Assembly: GCA_964622465.1 (NCBI GenBank)
Contig: CAZUQH010000051.1
Coordinates: 1 to 7,436 of the forward strand
Source of the DNA: CAZUQH01 sp964622465
GTDB lineage: Bacteria > CG03 > CAZUQH01
Direction of reading: 5' to 3'
DNA length: 7,436 bases
Notes under the pieces: generated by a model
Databases searched by the model: none
What the model was told of the DNA's origin: nothing
What the model saw: the letters and a program-made list of their open reading frames with translations, nothing else
Part shown: one piece after another, positions 1-4,929 of the stretch
Position numbering within the stretch: the first letter of the stretch is position 1
How the letters are laid out: every line of letters begins with the position of its first letter
Translations under genes and position numbers: made by a program

Positions 1-501
1 TGTTCCATTCACGGTATAGTAACAGGTCCCGATGGGCAACCCGTGGTAACTGCATGGGTAAAATTGACAGAATATGGGAAGGAAATTAAGCGGGTAGCCA
101 CGGATGGGTCAGGGAAATACGAGTTTACTCGCCTGGAGCCCGGTGAGTACCGGCTAAAAGTATGGAAATCCGCATCACTGCTACCACGCTACGCAGACGT
201 TTCGCTATCAAGTGGGCAGATAATACCGGTTGATTTTGAGCTTCTTGATACCCATATCTCCGGCATGGTAACCAATCCTTCAGGGGAACCACTGCCTTAT
301 GCAGCAATCAAACTATCAGATGAAAAGGGTGAACTGTTCAGGGTCTATACAGCAGGCGATGGTCATTTCCGTACACGCGCAGTGCTCCCAGGAAACTACG
401 TAATCAAGGCCTGGATGGAAGGATACCATCCACAGGAAAAAACAATCTTAGCCACCATTTCCGGACCTGTAAAAGTCGACTTTAATATAACTCCCAAATG
501 A
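1..501 (+). CDS. Carboxypeptidase regulatory-like repeat protein, 5'-truncated
   Basis: The reading frame is open from the first base of the window, so the gene starts upstream; 166 codons and a TGA stop are visible. The protein holds two tandem copies of a carboxypeptidase regulatory-like (transthyretin-type beta-sandwich) domain. The first begins at IHGIVTGPDGQPV and continues with TDGSGKYEFTRLEPGEYRLKV; the second begins at ISGMVTNPSGEPL and continues with GDGHFRTRAVLPGNYVIKA. The pattern G-x-V-x-x-x-G-x-P, then D-G-x-F/Y, then L-x-P-G-x-Y is typical of this fold. Such domains usually occur in secreted or cell-surface multidomain proteins as structural or binding modules. No enzymatic domain, membrane segment or C-terminal anchor is visible in this part; the protein ends right after the second repeat. 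It lies upstream of the riboflavin promoter, and nothing ties it functionally to that operon. A GTG at 43 is an internal codon, not a convincing start. Confidence 0.85.
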   Translation, partial: CSIHGIVTGPDGQPVVTAWVKLTEYGKEIKRVATDGSGKYEFTRLEPGEYRLKVWKSASLLPRYADVSLSSGQIIPVDFELLDTHISGMVTNPSGEPLPYAAIKLSDEKGELFRVYTAGDGHFRTRAVLPGNYVIKAWMEGYHPQEKTILATISGPVKVDFNITPK

Positions 502-535
502 CACTGGCCAATTCTGCCAAACTGTGTTCCGTTTC

Positions 536-564
536 TTGACATAGGGGAATCAATTTTGTAGTAT
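536..564 (+). promoter_or_regulatory. Sigma70-type promoter of the riboflavin operon
   Basis: A perfect -35 hexamer TTGACA (536-541) is followed by a 17-base spacer and a -10-like hexamer TAGTAT (559-564, four of six consensus positions). The expected start of transcription, about seven bases after the -10, falls near 571. That is immediately before the 5' strand of the riboswitch P1 stem (572-576), so the RNA would begin almost exactly at the aptamer. This positional agreement supports the call more than the -10 match does. The transcript is inferred from sequence, not demonstrated. Confidence 0.75.
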
Positions 565-570
565 ATGTTT

Positions 571-733
571 GTCTTCGGGGATGGGTAACCCCTCATGAGG
601 GGGATTCCCTACCGGTGGTAAGTGTTCTGTCCTTTAAGAATACTAAAGCCCACGAGTTGGAGGTTTACTTCTGTTCCTCCGGCAGATTGCGTGTAATCCG
701 TAAGCCGACGGTATAGTCCGGATGAGAGAAGAA
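571..733 (+). promoter_or_regulatory. FMN riboswitch (RFN element)
   Basis: This is a clear FMN aptamer. Conserved blocks appear in the expected order: TCTTCGGGG (572-580) opening P1, GGG/CCC of P2 (583-585 with 607-609), ACCGGTGGTA (611-620), AGCCCACGAG (647-656), AAGCCGACGGTATAGTC (702-718) containing P6 (GAC 707-709 with GTC 716-718), and CCGGATGAGAGAAGA (718-732), whose GAAGA closes P1 with TCTTC 572-576. Two variable hairpins are well formed: GTGTTCT/AGAATAC (622-628 with 637-643) and GGAGG/CCTCC (659-663 with 676-680). P2 carries an extra palindromic hairpin (589-602). In this family FMN binding stabilises the junction and switches off downstream riboflavin genes. Here the genes below are ribD-ribE-ribBA-ribH, exactly the expected regulon, and a terminator follows. 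Confidence 0.97.
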
Positions 734-740
734 TTTCTCT
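725..740 (+). promoter_or_regulatory. Candidate switching hairpin competing with riboswitch P1
   Basis: AGAGAA (725-730) can pair perfectly with TTCTCT (735-740) across a four-base GAAT loop. This uses bases 728-730, which belong to the 3' strand of aptamer P1 (728-732), so the two structures exclude each other. It is a plausible element of the ligand-free state. A second possible competing pairing is TCCGG (717-721) with CCGGA (788-792) of the terminator's 5' arm. Both were found by eye, without energy calculations. Confidence 0.45.
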
Positions 741-784
741 GATAAACTGACAATCTGGCAGAACTAAAGAATCAAGACAGTACA

Positions 785-814
785 AACCCGGAGACACGGC
801 TCTTCGGGTTTTTT
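785..814 (+). terminator. Intrinsic terminator of the FMN riboswitch
   Basis: AACCCGGAG (785-793) pairs with CTC (800-802) and CGGGTT (805-810), leaving two unpaired T residues as a bulge and a six-base loop. The stem runs into six consecutive T residues (809-814). This is a standard rho-independent terminator, placed about 50 bases after the aptamer as expected for transcriptional attenuation by FMN. It ends only three bases before the ribD ATG at 818. Confidence 0.88.
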
Positions 815-817
815 GTT

Positions 818-1948
818 ATGCGTGGAAATACAACAAACAATTCAAAGTTCATGTTACTTGCATTTCAACTTGCGGAGCGAGGCCGTGGAAAAACAAGCCC
901 AAATCCTATGGTCGGTGCCGTGGTAGTAAAAAATGGACAGATTATAGGACAGGGCTGGCATCGGGAATTCGGCGGTTCACATGCAGAGGTATATGCCTTA
1001 AGACAGGCCGGAAATAAATCGCATGGCGCAACACTTTATGTTACGCTTGAACCGTGTTGTTTCTGGGGGAAAACACCACCCTGTACCGATGCAATAATCC
1101 GTTCCCGTATCAAGAAAGTCGTAGCTGCGGATTTTGACCCGAATCCGCTTGTCCACGGGAAAGGAATACGGCAACTCAAGGATGCCGGGATTCAATGCGA
1201 AGTCGGAAATTTTAAAAACGAATCTATGGCCATAAATGCCGGATATTACAAGTTTCATACCAGGCACATGCCATGGGTTATATTAAAAATCGCTGAGTCG
1301 CTGGATGGAAAAATTGCAACGAAGACCGGCGAATCACGCTGGATAACTGGCGTTACATCAAGAAAAGTATCGCATACCTTGCGCTCAGGCGTTGACGCAA
1401 TACTTGTAGGCATAAATACAATTATCAAAGATAATCCTGCACTCACGGCACGGCCGGTACGACATTCCTGTGCCCTGCGCCAACCGCTGAGAGTGATACT
1501 GGATTCTTCGCTTCGCACTCCTTCGGCATCGCAAGTGCTCAATGATGGCAACCACACCCTTATTTTTTGCTCCGCTGCTGTATCGGAACGAAAAATTAAC
1601 CAGTTGGAAAAGAAATCCAGCAAGCTCGAAATAGTGAAAGTCCCTTCCAATTCTCCGTACTACCTTAATCTAAAAAGCGTTATGCAGGAGTTGTGTAAAC
1701 GTCAGATTCAGGCGCTTCTTGTAGAAGGCGGAAGCGAAATATACGGGAGTTTCATTGACGAGAAACTTGCGGATGAAGTGTTTTTCTTTATCAGCCCGAA
1801 ACTAATAGGTGGCAAAGGAATGACTGCAGTCGGTGGTGATGGCTTTGCAAACCTTTCAAATACGCCTTACGTTACTAATGTCCGCACAATGAAAACAGGG
1901 AAAGATATCGCGGTTCGCGGTTTACTAAAATACCCAAAGAGGTCTTGA
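818..1948 (+). CDS. ribD: Bifunctional pyrimidine deaminase/reductase RibD
   Basis: RibD performs two consecutive cytosolic steps of riboflavin synthesis: deamination of the 2,5-diamino-pyrimidinone phosphate and NADPH-dependent reduction of its ribose. At 376 residues it is full length. The N-terminal cytidine-deaminase-like domain (about 12-145) shows TSPNPMVGAVVV, the zinc/catalytic HAE at 55-57, and zinc cysteines C80 and C89 in EPCCFWGKTPPC, followed by DPNP at 107-110. The C-terminal reductase domain (about 152-376) shows LKIAESLDGKIAT, RWITG, VEGG at 302-305 and SPKLIGG. The usual His in the EPC-S/C-H-x-G segment is Phe here, although all zinc ligands and the catalytic Glu remain. The start is uncertain: ATG 818 directly follows the terminator and has no SD, and the family homology begins near Met12 (ATG 851). 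It is the first gene of the FMN-controlled operon, and the stop is two bases before ribE. Confidence 0.96.
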   Translation: MRGNTTNNSKFMLLAFQLAERGRGKTSPNPMVGAVVVKNGQIIGQGWHREFGGSHAEVYALRQAGNKSHGATLYVTLEPCCFWGKTPPCTDAIIRSRIKKVVAADFDPNPLVHGKGIRQLKDAGIQCEVGNFKNESMAINAGYYKFHTRHMPWVILKIAESLDGKIATKTGESRWITGVTSRKVSHTLRSGVDAILVGINTIIKDNPALTARPVRHSCALRQPLRVILDSSLRTPSASQVLNDGNHTLIFCSAAVSERKINQLEKKSSKLEIVKVPSNSPYYLNLKSVMQELCKRQIQALLVEGGSEIYGSFIDEKLADEVFFFISPKLIGGKGMTAVGGDGFANLSNTPYVTNVRTMKTGKDIAVRGLLKYPKRS

Positions 1949-1950
1949 AA

Positions 1951-2562
1951 ATGTTTACGGGAATAATTGAGGCTCTCGGCCGTATCACAAGCGTGACAAG
2001 TACAGGCATACATGTTGAGACCAGATTAACTGATACCAAACCAGGAGACAGTATCGCTGTAGACGGGATATGCCTTACAACGACAAAGGTTCACAATTTA
2101 TCCGGCGGAAAATATCTCATAGAACTTGGGATTTCTGGTACAACTAGGTCAAGAATACGGCCGTTCAATTCTGGTACCCCGGTAAATCTTGAACGAGCAC
2201 TCCGGCTGACGGATAGAATTGGCGGGCATTTTGTCACAGGTCACATAGATGGGAGTGGTATAGTAAAAAAAATAACCAGGGACAGCGATTCATGGAAAGT
2301 TGAGGTTGCCGTTCCGGAAGAAAATAGGGAACAGATTATGGATTTGATTGTGCCGCGTGGTTCTGTAACGGTAAATGGAGTCAGTTTGACGGTCTCTGGA
2401 CGGAAAGAAAACAGTTTCGAAATAACTTTGATTCCTTACACCTTAAAAACTACTACACTCGGGAAATTAAAAATTGGAAATAGAGTTAATCTTGAAGCCG
2501 ATATACTTGCACGTTATAAGAACCTGCGCTTCGCGCAGAACCTTTTCACTTCTCGGGACTAA
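1951..2562 (+). CDS. ribE: Riboflavin synthase, alpha subunit
   Basis: The product dismutates two 6,7-dimethyl-8-ribityllumazine molecules to riboflavin plus the pyrimidine substrate recycled by RibH. It has 203 residues and two homologous lumazine-binding beta-barrel domains, roughly 1-92 and 93-190. The first has the diagnostic N-terminus MFTGIIE, GDSIAVDGICLT with Cys41, and NLERALRL. The second begins at GGHFVTGHIDG (91-101) and repeats the pattern with GSVTVNGVSLTV, LIPYTLKTTTLG and VNLEADILARY. ATG 1951 is chosen over TTG 1945 because proteins of this family begin with MFTG and because AAAGAGG (1936-1942) lies eight bases upstream. The ribD stop is two bases before this ATG, so translation is probably coupled. 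After ILARY the protein carries a short tail, KNLRFAQNLFTSRD, part of which is encoded by a perfect DNA palindrome (2524-2538). Some bacteria call this gene ribC. Confidence 0.96.
   Translation: MFTGIIEALGRITSVTSTGIHVETRLTDTKPGDSIAVDGICLTTTKVHNLSGGKYLIELGISGTTRSRIRPFNSGTPVNLERALRLTDRIGGHFVTGHIDGSGIVKKITRDSDSWKVEVAVPEENREQIMDLIVPRGSVTVNGVSLTVSGRKENSFEITLIPYTLKTTTLGKLKIGNRVNLEADILARYKNLRFAQNLFTSRD
2524..2538. repeat. Perfect GC-rich palindrome in the 3' end of ribE
   Basis: CTGCGC (2524-2529) and GCGCAG (2533-2538) form a six-base-pair hairpin with a TTC loop. It lies within the codons for the last residues of riboflavin synthase, beyond the conserved lumazine-binding fold. A CCTTTTC stretch follows, too weak for a confident terminator. 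Together with the 2570-2585 palindrome it gives the ribE-ribBA junction a hairpin pair, a smaller version of the ribH-nusB spacer. Confidence 0.6.
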
Positions 2563-2569
2563 TCCTGGG

Positions 2570-2585
2570 GCTTATGCGTGATAAG
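2570..2585. repeat. 16-base palindromic repeat, copy A (upstream of ribBA)
   Basis: GCTTATGCGTGATAAG is identical to the copy at 4420-4435. The inner 15 bases form a hairpin with stem CTTAT/ATAAG and loop GCGTG. It ends 14 bases before the ribBA ATG, in the 37-base gap between ribE and ribBA. A 16-base exact match in a window of this size is unlikely by chance, and both copies lie just before a start codon. Confidence 0.75.
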
Positions 2586-2599
2586 AATGGTAACAGGTT

Positions 2600-3811
2600 A
2601 TGACTACGACTGGTTTTGACAGTATAAGAGATGCGATTGATGAGTTGAAACAAGGCAGAATGGTCCTTGTTGTTGATGACGCGAACCGCGAAAATGAAGG
2701 CGACCTGGTCCTTGCGGCTGAAAATGCAGATGCAAAAGCGATAAATTTCATGGCCAAGTACGGCCGTGGCCTCATTTGTATTCCTATGCTCGGCGAACGT
2801 CTGGATGCCCTTAAAATTACCCCGATGGTTGCAGAAGCAACCGAACTGCGTGAGGCTAGTTTTACCGTATCTGTTGATGCGAAGCATGGGACTACAACAG
2901 GCATTTCTGCTCATGACCGTGCGCAAACGGTCCGAACCCTCCTTAACTCTCGCACAAAACCATCTGACCTGACTCGTCCAGGGCACATATTCCCGCTTCG
3001 CTACAAAGACGGTGGTGTTCTTGTGCGTGCAGGCCATACAGAAGCATCTATTGATATTGTGCGGCTCGCAGGCCTTTATCCTGCAGCTGTTATCTGTGAG
3101 ATAATGAGTGAGGATGGCCATATGGCACGACTGCCGCAGTTAAAGGCATTTACAGAAAAGCATCATTTAAAAATAGTTAATATTGCTGATTTAATACAAT
3201 ACAGACGGCGTACGGAACGCCTGATAAGGAAAGTCGCAAGTGCGAATTTACCAACGCGTTATGGCAAATTCCGTCTTATTTTGTATGAGGCACTTATTGA
3301 GGAACCGCCCGGCAAGTATCAGATGGCACTGGTTAAGGGCAAGATAGCAGGCAAGAAAAATGTGCTCGTCCGGGTTCATTCTCAATGTCTGACCGGCGAG
3401 GCATTTGGGTCGCTTCGTTGCGATTGTGGCGAACAACTTCACAAAGCGATGGAAATGGTGGAAAAACACGGGAGTGGAGTAATCGTTTACCTGCCGCAGG
3501 AAGGACGTGGTATTGGATTGACCAATAAAGTGCTCGCATACGCACTTCAAGACGGAGGTCTCGATACTGTAGAAGCAAACAAGGCACTTGGCTTTGCACC
3601 CGATTTGCGCGATTATGGTATCGGAGCACAAATTCTTGTTGACCTGGGATTAAGTACGATACGGCTAATAACTAACAATCCGAGGAAAATAGTAGGACTT
3701 GAAGGATATGGTTTGAAAATAGTTGACAGAGTACCACTTATAATCGGTTCTTCAAAACATAACAAGCATTATCTCGAAACCAAAAAGCAAAAACTCGGCC
3801 ACTTACTTTAA
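2600..3811 (+). CDS. ribBA: Bifunctional DHBP synthase / GTP cyclohydrolase II
   Basis: This fusion makes both precursors of riboflavin: 3,4-dihydroxy-2-butanone 4-phosphate from ribulose 5-phosphate (RibB half, about 1-205) and the diaminopyrimidinone from GTP (RibA half, about 208-403). The RibB half keeps the acidic active-site loop RENEGD at 30-35 (in the context DDANRENEGD), HGTTTGISAHDRAQT, PGH at 127-129 and GHTEA at 145-149. The RibA half keeps zinc cysteines C263, C274 and C276 in HSQCLTGEAFGSLRCDCG, QEGRG at 300-304, LRDYG at 336-340, NNPRK at 359-363 and the usual C-terminus GHLL. Both halves look catalytically complete, and the 403-residue length is normal. ATG 2600 is the first start after an in-frame stop at 2591-2593; its SD is poor (AACAGG only two bases away). 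A short upstream frame ends on this ATG in an ATGA overlap, so reinitiation is possible. Confidence 0.97.
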   Translation: MTTTGFDSIRDAIDELKQGRMVLVVDDANRENEGDLVLAAENADAKAINFMAKYGRGLICIPMLGERLDALKITPMVAEATELREASFTVSVDAKHGTTTGISAHDRAQTVRTLLNSRTKPSDLTRPGHIFPLRYKDGGVLVRAGHTEASIDIVRLAGLYPAAVICEIMSEDGHMARLPQLKAFTEKHHLKIVNIADLIQYRRRTERLIRKVASANLPTRYGKFRLILYEALIEEPPGKYQMALVKGKIAGKKNVLVRVHSQCLTGEAFGSLRCDCGEQLHKAMEMVEKHGSGVIVYLPQEGRGIGLTNKVLAYALQDGGLDTVEANKALGFAPDLRDYGIGAQILVDLGLSTIRLITNNPRKIVGLEGYGLKIVDRVPLIIGSSKHNKHYLETKKQKLGHLL

Positions 3812-3812
3812 A

Positions 3813-3819
3813 AAGGAGG
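3813..3819 (+). promoter_or_regulatory. Strong ribosome binding site for ribH
   Basis: AAGGAGG, eight bases upstream of the ribH ATG at 3828, is a near-perfect SD beginning directly after the ribBA stop codon (3809-3811). It shows the organism uses SD-led initiation, which makes its absence at ribD notable. A strong site here fits the need for many RibH copies, since lumazine synthase usually forms large multimers. Confidence 0.9.
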
Positions 3820-3827
3820 TATTTAGA

Positions 3828-4289
3828 ATGAAGACAGTGCAGGGAGCAATGCAGGCGACAGGCAAAAAGTTTGCTCTTGTCGCTTCCAGATTCAATGAGC
3901 TAATTACCAGTAAACTTGTAGAAGGCGCACAGGATTCTCTTGTGAGACATGGTGCAAATGAAAAAGACATCGTGTTATACTGGGTGCCTGGTGCATTTGA
4001 AACAGCTTTTGTTGCCCGCCAACTCGCAGAAAAGAAAAAGTATGACGCAGTGATATGTCTTGGTGCAGTAATAAGGGGCGATACACCGCACTTTGATTAT
4101 GTTGCAACTGAAGCGGCGAAGGGCATAGCACAAACAGCGCTTTCTACGGGTGTACCAACAGTGTTTGGAATTCTTACCTGTGACACTCTTGAACAGGCAT
4201 TGGAAAGAGCAGGTTCTAAGTCCGGAAACAGAGGACGACAGGCAGCAGAGGCAGCAATAGAACTCGTAAACCTGAAAGCACAATTGTAG
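3828..4289 (+). CDS. ribH: 6,7-dimethyl-8-ribityllumazine synthase
   Basis: RibH condenses the aminopyrimidine from the RibA/RibD branch with dihydroxybutanone phosphate from RibB, giving lumazine for riboflavin synthase. Proteins of this family assemble as pentamers or 60-subunit capsids in the cytosol. The 153-residue length is standard. All landmarks are in place: SRFNELI at 20-26, VPGAFE at 53-58, GAVIRGDTPHFDYV at 79-92 with the catalytic His88, and FGILTCDTLEQALERAG at 113-129 with Phe113 and Arg127. The following phosphate-binding segment is SGNRG, where many homologues have GNKG, a conservative change. The start is fixed by the strong SD at 3813-3819. It is the last riboflavin gene in the window, and 154 bases of palindrome-rich DNA separate it from nusB. 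Confidence 0.98.
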   Translation: MKTVQGAMQATGKKFALVASRFNELITSKLVEGAQDSLVRHGANEKDIVLYWVPGAFETAFVARQLAEKKKYDAVICLGAVIRGDTPHFDYVATEAAKGIAQTALSTGVPTVFGILTCDTLEQALERAGSKSGNRGRQAAEAAIELVNLKAQL

Positions 4290-4308
4290 CAATAGTCATT
4301 CTGAGGTC

Positions 4309-4435
4309 GCGGTAGCCGCAGGCTTTAGCCTACAATTTGCCGAGCGCACCCGGTGGGTGAAAAGCGAAGCGTCAGCGAAGCAAATTGTCGCCGAGTGCCA
4401 AAGGCACGAGGTGTACACCGCTTATGCGTGATAAG
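4309..4435. repeat. Cluster of adjacent palindromes in the ribH-nusB spacer
   Basis: The 154-base spacer is almost filled by short inverted repeats: GCGG/CCGC (4309-4312 with 4316-4319); AGGCT/AGCCT (4320-4324 with 4327-4331); an eight-base outer pair ACAATTTG/CAAATTGT (4332-4339 with 4381-4388) enclosing CACCC/GGGTG (4347-4351 with 4355-4359); GTGCC/GGCAC (4395-4399 with 4403-4407); the ten-base palindrome GGTGTACACC (4410-4419); and CTTAT/ATAAG (4421-4435). AGCGAAGC occurs twice (4363-4370, 4374-4381), and CCGAGYGC occurs at 4340-4347 and 4391-4398. No T-run follows any stem, so it is not a classical terminator. It resembles a composite of extragenic palindromic repeats or a degenerate miniature element. 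It could also be a structured RNA or an mRNA processing site between the rib and nusB parts. I recognise no named family with certainty. Confidence 0.7.
4420..4435. repeat. 16-base palindromic repeat, copy B (upstream of nusB)
   Basis: GCTTATGCGTGATAAG is an exact second copy of 2570-2585. It forms the last hairpin of the spacer cluster and runs into the nusB ribosome binding site: the AAG of its 3' arm (4433-4435) is the first half of AAGGAG (4433-4438). Folding of this hairpin would partly hide the SD. Confidence 0.75.
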
Positions 4436-4443
4436 GAGACACA

Positions 4444-4929
4444 GTGGGTAGGATGCATGATATCCGTATTGCGACCATAGAAATACTCTACGCCGCGGAC
4501 GTATCCGATGGCGATTACAAAAGGACATTTGAAGCGTATTGGGGTATGTCTCCGGCGCCAGTTCCAGTCAGCAAAAAGTTAGCAGACCAGGTAGAAATAT
4601 TTGTGGACGGTATATTGAATCATATGGAAGAAATTGATACAACAATTCGTTCTGCAAGTGACAACTGGGATTTAACCCGTATAGCAAAAGTCGATCTGGG
4701 CATTCTGCGGCTCGCAGCATATGAAGTGCTCTTCCGTCGCCAGACTCCCGTAAGGGTAATAATTGACGAAGCGGTTGAAATAGCAAAAGAATATTCTACG
4801 TCTAAGTCCAGCGCTTTTGTTAACGGCGTTCTTGACAGGATGGGACGTGAATCACGCAAGGAAGAAATGAAGATAAAGCAGGAGGCCAAAGATAATGGCA
4901 GGGATAACGAGAGAACAAGCAAAACGTAA
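4444..4929 (+). CDS. nusB: Transcription antitermination factor NusB
   Basis: NusB is a small all-helical RNA-binding protein that, with NusE (S10), binds boxA in nascent RNA, chiefly rRNA, and supports antitermination. Visible family features are the N-terminal helix RIATIEILYAADV, a Trp at 75 (NWDLTRIAKVD), the core GILRLAAYEVLF at 86-97 and the C-terminal signature IDEAVEIAKEYSTSKSSAFVNGVLD at about 107-131. The usual N-terminal arginine-rich start (RRxAR) is weak here (GRMHDIR). GTG 4444 is preferred because AAGGAG (4433-4438) lies five bases upstream; ATG 4453 would be 14 bases away. The 161-residue length is slightly long owing to a charged tail (about 134-161), which is encoded over the ligA SD and start. 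nusB next to ribH is a frequent bacterial pairing. Confidence 0.93.
   Translation: MGRMHDIRIATIEILYAADVSDGDYKRTFEAYWGMSPAPVPVSKKLADQVEIFVDGILNHMEEIDTTIRSASDNWDLTRIAKVDLGILRLAAYEVLFRRQTPVRVIIDEAVEIAKEYSTSKSSAFVNGVLDRMGRESRKEEMKIKQEAKDNGRDNERTSKT
4880..4885 (+). promoter_or_regulatory. Ribosome binding site for ligA inside nusB
   Basis: AGGAGG lies nine bases upstream of the ligA ATG at 4895, within the last codons of nusB. It fixes the ligA start and shows that nusB and ligA are translated from one message with a 35-base overlap. Confidence 0.85.

Noticed and set aside
505..519. TGGC/GCCA hairpin as terminator of the upstream gene
   Set aside because: It has only four base pairs, a seven-base loop and no T-run; it is not a convincing terminator.
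1945..1950. TTG start for ribE giving two extra residues
   Set aside because: ATG 1951 gives the family-typical MFTGIIE start with an SD eight bases upstream, whereas TTG would overlap the ribD stop and is poorly spaced.
2546..3121. 191-codon open frame on the - strand
   Set aside because: It is antisense to the well-conserved RibB domain, with Cys/His/Arg-rich composition and no family resemblance.
4309..4435. CRISPR array or integron attachment site
   Set aside because: The palindromes differ in sequence and length, there are no regular repeat-spacer units, and no cas or integrase gene is present.
4325..4528. 67-codon - strand frame across the ribH-nusB spacer
   Set aside because: It reads through the palindrome cluster and antisense to nusB. 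Its Arg-rich product has no recognisable domain and the spacer looks structured rather than coding.
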